64,000 bases of DNA from Halobacteriales archaeon QS_3_64_16 (GCA_003021705.1 PXRJ01000007.1:74983-138982); one strand, 5' to 3'. Positions 44,208 to 53,668 are shown, numbered from the stretch's first letter. The notes: generated from the letters alone by a model not told the origin. Made by a program: numbers and translations.

Positions 44208-45202
44208 TCGGTATCGAACTCACGCCCGATCGACCGATCGCCGAGATCGCGGAGTACGCCACCCGGGCTGAAGAGGTGGGCTTCGATACGGTACTCGCGA
44301 GCTCTCACTACAATAATCGCGATCCCTTCCTCGCGCTCAGCGCGATCGCACGGGCGACCGAGGAAGTGAGCATCGGGCCGGCCGCGGCGAACCCCTACAC
44401 GACCCACCCCGTGAAACTCGCCTCCCAGACCGCGACCCTCCAAGAGGCGAGCGACGGCCGGGCGCTACTCGGGATCGGCGCGGGGGATCGCTCGACGCTT
44501 TCGAACCTCGGTATCGAGTTCGACCGGCCGCTGCGCCGCGTGCTCGAGAGCTTCCGGGTCGCGAGGGAGCTCTGGGCCGGCGAAACGGTCGATCACCAGG
44601 GCACTTTCGAGGCCAGGGACGCATCGCTCAGCTACGCGGTCGACTCTTTACCAGTGTACGTCGGCGCACAGGGCCCCCAGATGCTCCGGATGAGCGGGAA
44701 ACACGCCGATGGCGCGCTGGTGAACGCCTCCCATCCCGCGGATCTCGAATGGTCGGCCGAGCGCATCGCGGAGGGTCTCGACGATCGGCCCGACGAATAC
44801 GGCGGTCCCGACGAGTTCGACGCGGCGGCCTTCGCGAGTGTAAGTATCGCCGACGACGGCGAGCGCGCGCGTGAGGCCGCCCGCCCACCGGTGGCCTTTA
44901 TCGTCGGCGGTGCGGCCGAACCGGTACTCGACCGTCACGACATCGATCCCGAGCGCGCGAGCGGGATCGGCGAGCACCTCGCATCCGGCGAATTCACCGA
45001 GGCCTTCGAGGCCGTGACCCCGGAGATGATCGAGGCCTTCGCGATCGCGGGCACACCTGAAATCGTCGAAGGAAAACTCAACGCGGTACTCGAACACGCT
45101 GATAGCGTAGTGTGTGGCTCGCCGCTTGGGCCCGACAAAGAGGCGGCTATTTCGCTTCTGGGGGCGGTGACCGACCGATGCCGCCGGCCGAACCACCGAT
45201 AG
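44204..45202 (+). CDS. mer: F420-dependent methylenetetrahydromethanopterin reductase-like (Mer)
   Basis: This 332-residue luciferase-like TIM-barrel protein is of the Mer family, which uses F420H2 to reduce methylene-H4MPT. In haloarchaea it probably works on folate/methanopterin-type C1 carriers. Motifs include FDTVLASSHYNNRDPF, GPAAANPYTTHPVKLA, RALLGIGAGDRSTL and VYVGAQGPQMLRMSG. GTG 44204 overlaps the cofE stop; an in-frame GTG at 44195 is an alternative. A role with other F420-dependent substrates is possible. Confidence 0.88.
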   Translation: MIGIELTPDRPIAEIAEYATRAEEVGFDTVLASSHYNNRDPFLALSAIARATEEVSIGPAAANPYTTHPVKLASQTATLQEASDGRALLGIGAGDRSTLSNLGIEFDRPLRRVLESFRVARELWAGETVDHQGTFEARDASLSYAVDSLPVYVGAQGPQMLRMSGKHADGALVNASHPADLEWSAERIAEGLDDRPDEYGGPDEFDAAAFASVSIADDGERAREAARPPVAFIVGGAAEPVLDRHDIDPERASGIGEHLASGEFTEAFEAVTPEMIEAFAIAGTPEIVEGKLNAVLEHADSVVCGSPLGPDKEAAISLLGAVTDRCRRPNHR

Positions 45203-45374
45203 CGCTGAGTGCTGCCCCGGCGACCAAGTAGGCGAGCAAACCGGTCGAAAAGAGGGTGATCCCGGCCCCGAAGAGCAGCAAAATCGCCGAGAGCGGATCG
45301 CCCAGTGCGACCTCGCTGAAGACCCCGACGAGCCTGATGAGATTACCGAACACCTGCGCGGCGATGAGTTGCAT
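45147..45374 (-). CDS. Small membrane protein
   Basis: The 75-residue protein begins MQLIAAQVFGNLIRLVGVF and has two hydrophobic segments (about 8-22 and 28-60, including LSAILLLFGAGITLFSTGLLAYLVAGAAL). It converges with mer, overlapping its 3' end by 56 bases. No family recognised; the hydrophobic pattern and start context support a real gene. Confidence 0.6.
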   Translation of the reverse strand: MQLIAAQVFGNLIRLVGVFSEVALGDPLSAILLLFGAGITLFSTGLLAYLVAGAALSAIGGSAGGIGRSPPPEAK

Positions 45375-45492
45375 GGGCGGTCTTCCCGCCGGCGGTACTT
45401 GTGCGTGTCTCCTCGTGTGACTCGATCTCCTCGATTCGACTGCCGATCGCTGGCCCCGCCACGGCTAAACGCTCGGCGGCCGACCAGTCGGT

Positions 45493-45798
45493 ATGAACGA
45501 GGATAGCTCCCTCGAGGAGTTCGCAGCCGGGACCGTGGCTGAGGGTGAGAGAGCCGAGAGTACCGAGGAGAACGGGGGATCGACGCAGAACACCGACGCT
45601 AAGACCGACTCCGAGAGTTCGACGAGCGGCGGGGACGACTCCGCAGTCGAGGACAGCCCCGAAGAAGCGGTCACGCCGACGCCGAGTACCTACGGCTATT
45701 CGCCGGGAAAAGCCGCCTGTGGAGCCTGTGGGACGCGGGTCAGGCGGCGATGGCGCGACGAAGACGATATGATCTGTAGCGACTGTAAGGAGTGGTGA
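45493..45798 (+). CDS. Small acidic zinc-finger protein
   Basis: The 101 residues comprise a long acidic Ser/Thr/Glu/Asp leader (about 1-70) and a C-terminal zinc finger with ACGACGTRVRRRW and ICSDCKEW, giving two CxxC pairs. Haloarchaea have many such proteins; DNA or protein binding is likely but the role is unknown. Confidence 0.78.
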   Translation: MNEDSSLEEFAAGTVAEGERAESTEENGGSTQNTDAKTDSESSTSGGDDSAVEDSPEEAVTPTPSTYGYSPGKAACGACGTRVRRRWRDEDDMICSDCKEW

Positions 45799-45954
45799 GT
45801 GGGACTTTCGGATGATCTACTCTTTTATGTCCGATGGCCGGTGGGGCGAACACTCGACGGTGATCGTCGTGCCCCACGACGAAATAGGGACGCGGGGCGA
45901 ATGTCGGTTCGGAGCCGGTACGGCGGCGAGGTTGACCTGGGTGAAACATAGGGG

Positions 45955-46248
45955 TTAGGCTACGTTGTAGCCTTTCTCCCGCAGGAAGTCCTCGATCCGC
46001 CCTCGGTGGTTGCCCTGGAGTTCGATGGTGTCGTCCTCGACGGTGCCTCCACAGGCGAACTTCGATTTGAGGTCCGAGGACAGACTGGACATGTCGACGT
46101 CCCGCGGGTCGAACCCTTCGACGATCGTTACCTCTTTGCCGTATCGGCGCTCGTCGATGCGGATGTTGATCTGCTGGGACTCTTTCGCGACGTCTTCACA
46201 GACGCAGAGTTCCTGGGGCAGCCCGCACGTCGAGCAGACTTCCGACAT
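45955..46248 (-). CDS. SUI1/aIF1-type translation initiation factor
   Basis: This 97-residue protein matches archaeal SUI1 (aIF1, YciH-type), which promotes correct start-codon choice on the small subunit. It has an N-terminal zinc-like [13 protein letters not shown] and the SUI1 core: [37 protein letters not shown] and [10 protein letters not shown] 46248 is favoured over 46260. Intact length. Confidence 0.95.
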   Translation of the reverse strand: MSEVCSTCGLPQELCVCEDVAKESQQINIRIDERRYGKEVTIVEGFDPRDVDMSSLSSDLKSKFACGGTVEDDTIELQGNHRGRIEDFLREKGYNVA

Positions 46249-46316
46249 TACGCCAGGCACTACGGGGGTGAGCTATTAAACACTATCGGGGAATCCGACG
46301 GCCGTCGGCCTTTTTT

Positions 46317-48539
46317 TCAGAACGCTCGCCCGAACACGTTGGGCAGCCGGGAGCGCTCGGCCACCAAGTCCGCGACGATGCCGGTCGCTTCTGTGGCCTC
46401 GGCCTCGTTGACCTCCCCGGCGTACCGGGCTTGCTCGTAGATCGTTCCCACCCGACGCGCGCGCTCCCCGGCGTCGACCGCCGCGAGATACTTGCGGGGA
46501 GTTTCGCCGGGTCGCCGGGTGCGGTGTTCCCGGGCGAGTAGGTACTCCAGGCGCGCAAAGGCCCCCTCGACGTCCGAGACGGAATCGCGCGAGCGCTGGC
46601 GTCGAAGCCACAGCGCTCGGTAGACCTGTTTCGAGACGTCGCTTCGATGGACGCTCGCGAGCACTCCTCCCAGAACGATCACGCCGAGCAATAATCCCTC
46701 CCGGGAGGGCGTCGGCAGCGACGGGAGCCCCCCGCTCTCGCCCGTGCTTCCGGTGGCGCTTCCGTTTGTGCCGGCACTGGCAGACGGTCCCGCACCGCTC
46801 TCGGCGACCCCACCGACTCCGGCGGGCGTCCCCTCCTCGCCCGCGCTTGCACCGCCGACGTCACCGCCGGGATCGCCACCCGCGACGTTTTCGGCGGGTT
46901 CCTCGGGGCTGGTGGACTCGGGAGTACCGTTCTCCTCGCTCTCGTCGTTTTCGGCGCTCGAGGGCTCGGGGGTCGGCGTCTCAGCCGCGTTGGTTATCTC
47001 GCTATCGACGTTCGGTTGGCTCGCGGCCCGGGCGTCCTCCAAGCTCTGTTGCTCGGCGTTCTCGCGGGGTCCGGCGGGCGTGGGATCGAAGCGAACCCAT
47101 CCTTCCTCGGGGAAGTAGACCTCGACCCAGGCGTGTGAGTCGAACCCTCTGACGACCCATTCGTTCTCGCTCACCTGCTCGCCGGGGGTGTAGCCGACGA
47201 CGAACCGCGCCGGCACTCCCTGGGAGCGTAACATCGTCGTCATCGCCGTCGCGTAGTACACACAGTAGCCCCGATCCATCTCGAAGAGGAAGCCGTCCGT
47301 GACGTCACCCTCGGGGCGCTCGACATCCAAGGAATACTCCTTGTTGTTCTCGAGCCAGCGCTCGATCACTCGGGCCTTCTGGTAGGGGCTATCCGCGTTC
47401 GCGGTAAGCTGCGTCGTGAACGCCTCGACCCGGTCGGGCGTGCTCGCGGGCAACTGGGTGTAGCGCTCCTCGATCGGCCCGGGGTACTCACGGCCGGCGT
47501 TCCGGAGCTCGGCGGCACTGGTATCGGGCACCTCGCTTCTGACGGTGTAGCTCGATCCCTCGGCCAGCGCGCTCGCCGGCCGGAGCGCCCCGGTCGAGGT
47601 CACACGCGTCCGGCCGGCGGGCGGTCCTTCGACGCCGGTAGGTTGCCAGGCGGCGGGCATCACACCCAGTTCGGTCTCCAGGCGATAGGTCTGCCCGATC
47701 GTCCGGGTCTCGCCCGGCGGCCCGGAAAGGGACCCATCGAGCTGCTGGACTCCGCCAGTGCGATACCAGTCGTTGCCGGTATACCGATCGTAGGCTCCGA
47801 CACGCCAGTAGGCCGGCTGTTCGCTTTGGACGCTGAAGCGGACCTCCGGCGAGAGGCTTATGCCCCCGAGTACCTGGACCCGCTCGCCGGCGTTCAACAG
47901 GTTCGCCTCCAGGGTCTCCCCGCTCGACCCACCCGGTAGTATCGGATCGCTCGCCCCGCCGGGAACGACGCTTACGAGCAACGAGACGACGATCATCGCC
48001 GCGAGCACGGTCGCGACGCTCTCCGCTCCCCGCAGTCCACCCCCGCGGCGCTCCAGGTCGCCAAAGCCCACTAATCCAACGGCACCCACCATCCCCAGGA
48101 GGGTCAACGGCGCGCCCGCGTCGCCGGTAAGCACGAACAGTCCGAGCGCACTCCCCCCGGAAAGCGTGGCCAGTGCGTACCGGCGCCCGATCGCGAAGTA
48201 CCACAACAGGAAGGTCGGGGCCGGGACGAAGGCGATCGCCCAGACGCCGGCGTTCACGACCTGTAGTACCGATAGCCCGGTAAGCAGGGCAACGATGTCG
48301 GCGGCGAACCGATTGATACTCACCAGCAGCGCGAACCCCTCGGGGATCGAACGTGCGTACCAGAAGCCCCCGAGCGCGAGTAATACAGTCCCGAAGACGA
48401 GTGCGACTCGAGGTCCAAGGTACCGACCACAGAGGACACCGGCGAGCATGGCTCCCCCGAAGACGAGCGCGAACCGTTCGCTCACACCCACGACGTCACT
48501 CACCCGGTAGAGAACGGTCGCGTAGGCAAAGGTCAGCAA
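46317..48539 (-). CDS. TgpA-like transglutaminase membrane protein
   Basis: The 740-residue frame has about six N-terminal helices (residues 1-195), a transglutaminase-like domain with catalytic Cys in DRGYCVYYATAMTTMLRSQGVP, His in GFDSHAWVEVYFPEEGW and Asp in RFDPTPAG, a disordered Ser/Glu/Gly-rich linker and a late helix (LLLGVIVLGGVL) before a DUF4129-like tail. It forms an operon with MoxR and DUF58, a common trio of unknown exact role, probably extracytoplasmic protein processing. The TTG start overlaps the DUF58 stop, and coding-like residues continue upstream (see findings). Confidence 0.88.
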   Translation of the reverse strand: MLTFAYATVLYRVSDVVGVSERFALVFGGAMLAGVLCGRYLGPRVALVFGTVLLALGGFWYARSIPEGFALLVSINRFAADIVALLTGLSVLQVVNAGVWAIAFVPAPTFLLWYFAIGRRYALATLSGGSALGLFVLTGDAGAPLTLLGMVGAVGLVGFGDLERRGGGLRGAESVATVLAAMIVVSLLVSVVPGGASDPILPGGSSGETLEANLLNAGERVQVLGGISLSPEVRFSVQSEQPAYWRVGAYDRYTGNDWYRTGGVQQLDGSLSGPPGETRTIGQTYRLETELGVMPAAWQPTGVEGPPAGRTRVTSTGALRPASALAEGSSYTVRSEVPDTSAAELRNAGREYPGPIEERYTQLPASTPDRVEAFTTQLTANADSPYQKARVIERWLENNKEYSLDVERPEGDVTDGFLFEMDRGYCVYYATAMTTMLRSQGVPARFVVGYTPGEQVSENEWVVRGFDSHAWVEVYFPEEGWVRFDPTPAGPRENAEQQSLEDARAASQPNVDSEITNAAETPTPEPSSAENDESEENGTPESTSPEEPAENVAGGDPGGDVGGASAGEEGTPAGVGGVAESGAGPSASAGTNGSATGSTGESGGLPSLPTPSREGLLLGVIVLGGVLASVHRSDVSKQVYRALWLRRQRSRDSVSDVEGAFARLEYLLAREHRTRRPGETPRKYLAAVDAGERARRVGTIYEQARYAGEVNEAEATEATGIVADLVAERSRLPNVFGRAF

Positions 48540-49612
48540 CCCGGCAGCCCCGATCGCGAGGACGCGTCCCGGATCGAGATCGGCGGGCCGCTGTTCGTCT
48601 CGGGGGTCGCGTCGGCCTGTGGCGCTCCGATCGAGATGTCTCCCGGCGTCGAACCTGACCGGACGAGCCGATCGAAGGGGATCGTCCTCTCGCTCGTGGT
48701 GACGGTGGGGCCGTCGGCCTCGGCCCTAACGAGGACGTCGGCCGCGTTCCGGCGAGCACTCCCTACTCGGCCACCACCGGCCCGTGCGAGAAGTGCCAGC
48801 ACTTCCTCATCCTCCCCGGGACTCACGTCCGACAGCCGACCACCTGGCGTCGCGAGATCGATCTCGACACCGCTCTCGAGCAGCCACAGGGCGACGCTCG
48901 CCGTGGCGGTCGCCATCGCGTCAGCCTGCCCTGGAGCTGCCCCCGCGACGATCGAGATCCCGTCTTTTTCCTCGCGAGCGGCGAACTCGCTGACGACGAG
49001 TTCCTCGCGCTTGGCGCTCGCCTTCCAGTCGACGTCCCGCAGGGGATCGCCCGGCACGTATTCCCGAAGCGAGTCGAACTCCCCGCGATCGTCCACGAGC
49101 GGGTCCTCGCCGGTGAGGAAGGTCAACCGGGCGCGATCGGAGAGCCGGCGGACGGGCGGGTAGACGAGCACCTCGGTACTCCCCGCCGCGCGGAACTCGC
49201 GTTCGAAGAGTCCAAGCGCGTCCGTGAGGGTGAGGAGGGCGGGACCGAGCGTCCCCTCGCCGCGCTCGGTGAACTGGCAGTCGTACTCGATGTCCCCCGG
49301 CAGGTCCGTCCCGATCGCCCTAGTCGGGACCGAGAGCCCCTCGCTGGCTCGGTCGCGTACCGTCGCGGAACTCGCCCGCTCGGCCTCGATCGTCAGCGAG
49401 ATCGTTCGGCTCTCCCCGGGAAACCCCGGGGCGGGCTGGCTCCGGGTCACCGTCGGCGGAGTCGTTCGGTAGATCGCGACCCAGCCGACGGCGAGCGCGA
49501 CGAGGCCGGGCACGACGACTGCGTTGAGTGCCCGTGCGCCGAAGAGGGTACCGAGCGCGAACGCGAGCAGACAGATCCCCCCGACCGCATAGCCCCGTCT
49601 CGTGAGACTCAT
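48533..49612 (-). CDS. DUF58 domain protein
   Basis: The 359-residue protein has two N-terminal hydrophobic segments (LLAFALGTLFG and VVVPGLVALAVGWVAIY) and a DUF58 core with GEFDSLREYVPGDPLRDVDWKASAKREELVV, the characteristic part of this von-Willebrand-like family. It commonly partners MoxR ATPases; function is not defined but likely envelope-related. The stop overlaps the TgpA-like start, and the ATG overlaps the MoxR stop (ATGA). Confidence 0.9.
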   Translation of the reverse strand: MSLTRRGYAVGGICLLAFALGTLFGARALNAVVVPGLVALAVGWVAIYRTTPPTVTRSQPAPGFPGESRTISLTIEAERASSATVRDRASEGLSVPTRAIGTDLPGDIEYDCQFTERGEGTLGPALLTLTDALGLFEREFRAAGSTEVLVYPPVRRLSDRARLTFLTGEDPLVDDRGEFDSLREYVPGDPLRDVDWKASAKREELVVSEFAAREEKDGISIVAGAAPGQADAMATATASVALWLLESGVEIDLATPGGRLSDVSPGEDEEVLALLARAGGGRVGSARRNAADVLVRAEADGPTVTTSERTIPFDRLVRSGSTPGDISIGAPQADATPETNSGPPISIRDASSRSGLPGC

Positions 49613-50601
49613 TCGACGGGGACTCCCTCGATCGCGGCCCGAATCACCTCGATGCCGGTGCTATCGCGTCCGTCCTCGACACGGATCCGATGAGCGAGAA
49701 CGGGTTCGGCTTCCGCTTGCACGTCGTCGGGGAGTACGTAATCACGTTCTTCCAGTACCGCCCGCGCCTGGGCGGCCCGGAGCAGCGCGATCGAGCCCCG
49801 GGGACTGACCCCTAGCGTCGCGTGCTCGCGGGTGTAGCGTGCGAGCCGAGTCACGTACTCCCGGATCGGTTCGGTGGCACTTACCGCCGCGACGGTCGCT
49901 CGCCCGCGTCGGAGCCGGTCTCTGGTCGCGACCGGCTCGAGCGTCTCGATCGGATGGGTCCCGGTGGTGCGATCTAACATCGCCGTCTCGGACGCCTCGG
50001 AGGGATAGCCTAGCTCGAGTTTCTTCATGAAACGATCGAGTTCCGCGAGCGGGAGCTCGTAGGTCCGGCTCGTATCGACGGTGTTCTGGGTCGCGATCAC
50101 GGTAAAGGGCTGGGGCAGAGAGCGGGTCTCGCCGTCGACGGTCACCTGGTGTTCTTCCATCGCTTCTAAGAGGGCGGATTGGGTCTTGGGCGGGGCGCGA
50201 TTTATCTCGTCGCCCAACACGACGTTCGCGAACACGGGACCAGGTCGGAAGTCGAACTCGCCGGTCTTCCGGTTGAAGACGTTGACGCCGGTGACGTCGG
50301 AAGGAAGCAAGTCGGGCGTGAACTGGACGCGCTTGAACGAGGCATCGACTGACCGAGCGACCGCCCGGGCGAGCATCGTCTTCCCGACGCCGGGAACGTC
50401 GTCGAGCAGGACGTGCCCGCGGGCGAGCATCGCGGTGACGAGGTGGGTGATGGTCTCCTCGTTACCGACGATCACCTCCTGGGTGTTCGCGATCATCTCG
50501 CTCGCGAGGCCGGCGGCGTCCTCGACCGGGAGCGCCCGGTCGACGTCGGCGTAACTAGTGGATACGGATCCTGTGTCGGGGTTGGTGTTCGCGTCCGTCA
50601 T
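49609..50601 (-). CDS. MoxR family AAA+ ATPase
   Basis: This 330-residue AAA+ ATPase acts as a chaperone-like motor. It has the Walker A GVGKTMLA after VLLDDVP, Walker B VVLGDEINRAPPKTQSALLEAMEE, sensor-type QNTVDTSRTYELPLAELDRFM and a C-terminal lid. ATG 50601 begins a short acidic leader and is preferred to the longer frame from 50730. It drives maturation in concert with DUF58 and the transglutaminase in the same operon. Confidence 0.94.
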   Translation of the reverse strand: MTDANTNPDTGSVSTSYADVDRALPVEDAAGLASEMIANTQEVIVGNEETITHLVTAMLARGHVLLDDVPGVGKTMLARAVARSVDASFKRVQFTPDLLPSDVTGVNVFNRKTGEFDFRPGPVFANVVLGDEINRAPPKTQSALLEAMEEHQVTVDGETRSLPQPFTVIATQNTVDTSRTYELPLAELDRFMKKLELGYPSEASETAMLDRTTGTHPIETLEPVATRDRLRRGRATVAAVSATEPIREYVTRLARYTREHATLGVSPRGSIALLRAAQARAVLEERDYVLPDDVQAEAEPVLAHRIRVEDGRDSTGIEVIRAAIEGVPVE

Positions 50602-50872
50602 AGTGGTTCGATTCGACCGGACCGATCGCCGTGAGCGGCCACGCACGATGGTCCTCTCCGGTGGTGGCCGTTCCCTCCAACTACGAGAGCCAGTGGCTCC
50701 TCCCGGCCGCGACTCCGTCTTCGAGTACATCTACTGTGGGGTCCCGGGGCTTGTAACATTGGTGTTTGCACACGGGTGAGCCGGTAGAGACAATCACACT
50801 TTCCCGGACGGCTCTCTAGGGTTGATTCTCCCTCACCGGCTCCTCGTTGACGTCTCATCTCCTCCAGGGATC

Positions 50873-51811
50873 TCATTCAAAGGTCTCGCGTAGCTCGCCG
50901 AGAGCCTCACTGACGTACGATCGCATCGACGCCGCCTGACGTTCGGTCCCGCTCTCGTCGTGTCGGTCCTGGAGGAACAGAGAGTGTAGATACGAGACGG
51001 TATTCAGGGCTCGATAGCACTCCGCTCGGCGGTCGAATCCGTCAGGAAGCGACCGGACCGACTCGTAGCCGTCTCGAAACGCGCGTTCGAGATCGTGTCG
51101 CTCGCGAACCGCGAAGGTCGGCAGTACAGTGCGCCAGTAGTCGTACTCGGCAGGACCGAAAAGAGCGTGCTCGAAGTCGATGACACAACTCACCTCGCCG
51201 TTCGCCGTGCCGACGTGCGCCGGTAGCCAGTTACCGTGACAGAGAACGGGCACGTCAGGTGCCATGAACGCCTCCAGGTGATCCCGAACGAACGCGAGCA
51301 TCGCCGTCGCCACGTCGGCGTAGCCGGTTCCGAGGAGAAACTCTCGGCGGGAGTCGAGAAGTGTTTCGACGGTCTTCGCCCACGAGTTCCGACTGCGGAG
51401 CGCGAGTCCGTCGTCGTCGGCACAGAAGATCCCAGTGTGCTCGAACGCGGCTTTCGTTTCGGCGTGCAGTGTCGCCATCCCAGCGCCGGCAGCGCGTGCC
51501 CACGCCTCGAGTTTCGCTTCGTCCTCGCCATCGGTCGGCTCGGGCACTCCCTCGTGGTACGCCGCGACGAAGTGATCCGAACCGACCGCGAGGACCTCCG
51601 GGACCGACACGTGGGTCTCGCGGCCGACGAACTCGACGATTCGATCTTCGGTGGCGGGGTCGCCCTCGGGGTCGGTAGCGAGTTTGCAGACCGCCCGTCG
51701 GCCGCCGAACGCGATCTCGTAGATGGCGTGTGGCGGAACGCGATGGAGTTCGCGACGAACGGTGTAGTCGGTCGCGTGCTGTGCGAGCGCAGCGTGGACA
51801 TCTCGTGTCAT
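50873..51811 (-). CDS. Aminoglycoside phosphotransferase (APH) family kinase
   Basis: The 312-residue protein has an APH/choline-kinase fold: ATP-binding Lys in AVCKLATDP, the catalytic loop VLCHGNWLPAHVG and the metal Asp in CVIDFEHALFG. Length is normal. Substrates in this family range from antibiotics to sugars and amines, so none is assigned. A strong hairpin lies in the 5' region at 51840-51869, and an AT-rich TATA-like stretch is near 51905. Confidence 0.88.
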   Translation of the reverse strand: MTRDVHAALAQHATDYTVRRELHRVPPHAIYEIAFGGRRAVCKLATDPEGDPATEDRIVEFVGRETHVSVPEVLAVGSDHFVAAYHEGVPEPTDGEDEAKLEAWARAAGAGMATLHAETKAAFEHTGIFCADDDGLALRSRNSWAKTVETLLDSRREFLLGTGYADVATAMLAFVRDHLEAFMAPDVPVLCHGNWLPAHVGTANGEVSCVIDFEHALFGPAEYDYWRTVLPTFAVRERHDLERAFRDGYESVRSLPDGFDRRAECYRALNTVSYLHSLFLQDRHDESGTERQAASMRSYVSEALGELRETFE

Positions 51812-51839
51812 GATGGTATCGTCGTATCACGGGCGACAA

Positions 51840-51869
51840 CCGGCTGAAGGGTGCTGTAGCTTCAGCCGG
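51840..51869. repeat. Perfect 10-bp hairpin between APH gene and acyl-CoA dehydrogenase
   Basis: CCGGCTGAAG and CTTCAGCCGG flank a 10-base loop. It sits in the 5' leader of the APH-family gene and overlaps the stop of the extended acyl-CoA dehydrogenase frame. It could be a terminator, a regulator or one end of a mobile element. Confidence 0.6.
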
Positions 51870-53289
51870 AGAGAACAGAATAACGGGACGTTACAGGCCA
51901 GGTAATATACTTCATTCGAAAGGAACACACCTCTACTATGATGCTCCGGCCTCGCATCCGTGAGCGCGGCCGCTCCCGTTCGCTCGCTTGTGCTCGCTCA
52001 CCTCCCACTCCCTGATCACGCTCACTCGCTGCGCTCGTTCCCGTGACTGAGCGAGCATGACGAGCGAAGGAGCGGTAACGCGCACGGACGGGAGACACGA
52101 ACGACCGAAGGGAGTGAGTGTCGGAGGGAGTACGCGGAATCCCGGTTAGGTCGTGGCCGACGATTAGGCCGTGGATGTCATGGGTTCCTTCGTAGGTGTA
52201 GACGGTCTCGATGTTCGCGAGGTGACGCATCGGGGAGTAGTCGGTCGTGATGCCATTACCGCCGAGCATCTCCCTGGCAGTGCGGGCGACCTCACGGGCC
52301 ATTTCGACGTTGTTGCGCTTGGCCATCGAGACCTGTGCGGGGGTGAGATCGCCGCGTTCTTTGAGATCGGCGAGCCGGTAGACCAGCAGTTGCCCGAGCG
52401 TGATCTTCGTCGCCATCGTCGCGAGTTTCTCCTGCTGGAGCTGGAAGCGAGCGATCGGGCCGCCGAACTGCTCGCGATCGAGGGCGTACTCCCGAGCGAC
52501 CTCGAAACAATCGCGTGCCGCTCCGACAGCACCCCACGCGATGCCATACCGGGCTTGGGTGAGACAGGACAGTGGCCCTTTCATGCCTGTGACGCCGGGC
52601 AGGACGTTCTCCTCGGGGATCCGGACGTTCGACAGGCCGATCTCGCCGGTGATAGAGGCCCGCATCGAGAGCTTCTCGTCGATCTTCCCGGTCGAAACCC
52701 CATCCCGATCGGTCTCGACGAGGAACCCCTTGACCGGGGACTCTTCGGCCGAGGTGTCCCGCGCCCAGACGAGCGCTACGTCAGCGATCGGGGAGTTGGT
52801 GATCCAGGTCTTCGAGCCCTGCAGGACGTACTCCTCCCCATCTCTCTCCGCCCGCGTTTCCATGCTCGATGGATCGGAGCCCTGGCCCGGTTCGGTGAGG
52901 CCGAAACAGCCGACCGCCTCGCCCGTTCCGAGCGCCGGCAGCCACTGGTCTTTCTGGCTCTCCGATCCGTAGGCGTGGATCGGGTACATGACCAGTGCGC
53001 CTTGGACCGACGCCATCGATCGCACACCCGAGTCCCCGGCCTCGAGTTCCTGCATCAACAGACCATAGGCCCGCTCGCCGACCTCGGGTAGCTCATACCC
53101 CGATAGATTCGGAGCGTAAAAGCCCAGCTCACCCATCTCGCCGATCAGCTCCTCGGGGAAGGTTCCCTCGACGAAGTGATCGGCGATGTCGGGAGCGACC
53201 TGCTCGGCAACGAAGTCCCGAGCGGTATCGCGGATCATCCGCTCTTCGGTGTCGAGGTCGGCTTCGAGCCCCAAGTAGTCGAGCATATA
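51862..53289 (-). CDS. Acyl-CoA dehydrogenase (glutaryl-CoA dehydrogenase-like) with abnormal C-terminal extension
   Basis: Residues 1 to about 385 are a normal acyl-CoA dehydrogenase, closest in pattern to glutaryl-CoA dehydrogenases: CFGLTEPGQGSDPSSMETRA, YGIAWGAVGAARDCFEVAREY, ARTAREMLGGNGITTDY and the YTYEGTHDIHGLIVG end. The catalytic Glu in TYEGTHDIH is present. The usual protein stops after ITGI-x-AF; this frame continues about 90 residues of Arg/Ser-rich sequence that does not look like protein. ATG 53289 is chosen over the earlier frame start at 53331. Activity could be retained or impaired. Confidence 0.85.
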   Translation of the reverse strand, partial: YMLDYLGLEADLDTEERMIRDTARDFVAEQVAPDIADHFVEGTFPEELIGEMGELGFYAPNLSGYELPEVGERAYGLLMQELEAGDSGVRSMASVQGALVMYPIHAYGSESQKDQWLPALGTGEAVGCFGLTEPGQGSDPSSMETRAERDGEEYVLQGSKTWITNSPIADVALVWARDTSAEESPVKGFLVETDRDGVSTGKIDEKLSMRASITGEIGLSNVRIPEENVLPGVTGMKGPLSCLTQARYGIAWGAVGAARDCFEVAREYALDREQFGGPIARFQLQQEKLATMATKITLGQLLVYRLADLKERGDLTPAQVSMAKRNNVEMAREVARTAREMLGGNGITTDYSPMRHLANIETVYTYEGTHDIHGLIVGHDLTGIPRTPSDTHSLRSFVSPVRARYRSFARHARSVTGTSAASERDQGVGGERAQASERERPRSRMRGRSIIVEVCSFRMKYITWPVTSRYSVLSG

Positions 53290-53422
53290 TTGCCTACTCC
53301 CCCCACCGACAAAAACGCTCGCCACAGTCACTCACGCTTTGCCTCCATTCGGTCGGCATGCAAATGTAGGCTTACGCTGTAAAGCTTCGATTTGAATGCG
53401 TATCCGGCAACTAGTCGTTCGT

Positions 53423-53668
53423 ATGCCACCCGCTACGGCCGATAGTGCCGATACAGCCGATAACGCCACCTCTGGCGGGGCGATCCGCGAGGAGCACTGT
53501 TCGACCTGTGAGGCCATCGTCCCCCATCGCGTGACCGTCGAGATCCGCGAGGGAAGGTCCGAGGAAGTGATCCGTCGGGGTACCGGGAAGTACTCCCGTG
53601 GTCCCTACCGAGCCACCGAGTGTTGCCGGTGCGAGCGCTCGACGGCGGCGCGGATCGACAACCGGTGA
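53423..53668 (+). CDS. Small zinc-finger protein
   Basis: The 81-residue protein starts at ATG 53423 after an AT-rich stretch. It has a zinc finger HCSTCEAIVPH and a second pair in ECCRCERSTA, separated by about 40 residues, so a four-Cys site is likely. Common haloarchaeal layout; function unknown. It is divergent from the acyl-CoA dehydrogenase. Confidence 0.72.
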   Translation: MPPATADSADTADNATSGGAIREEHCSTCEAIVPHRVTVEIREGRSEEVIRRGTGKYSRGPYRATECCRCERSTAARIDNR

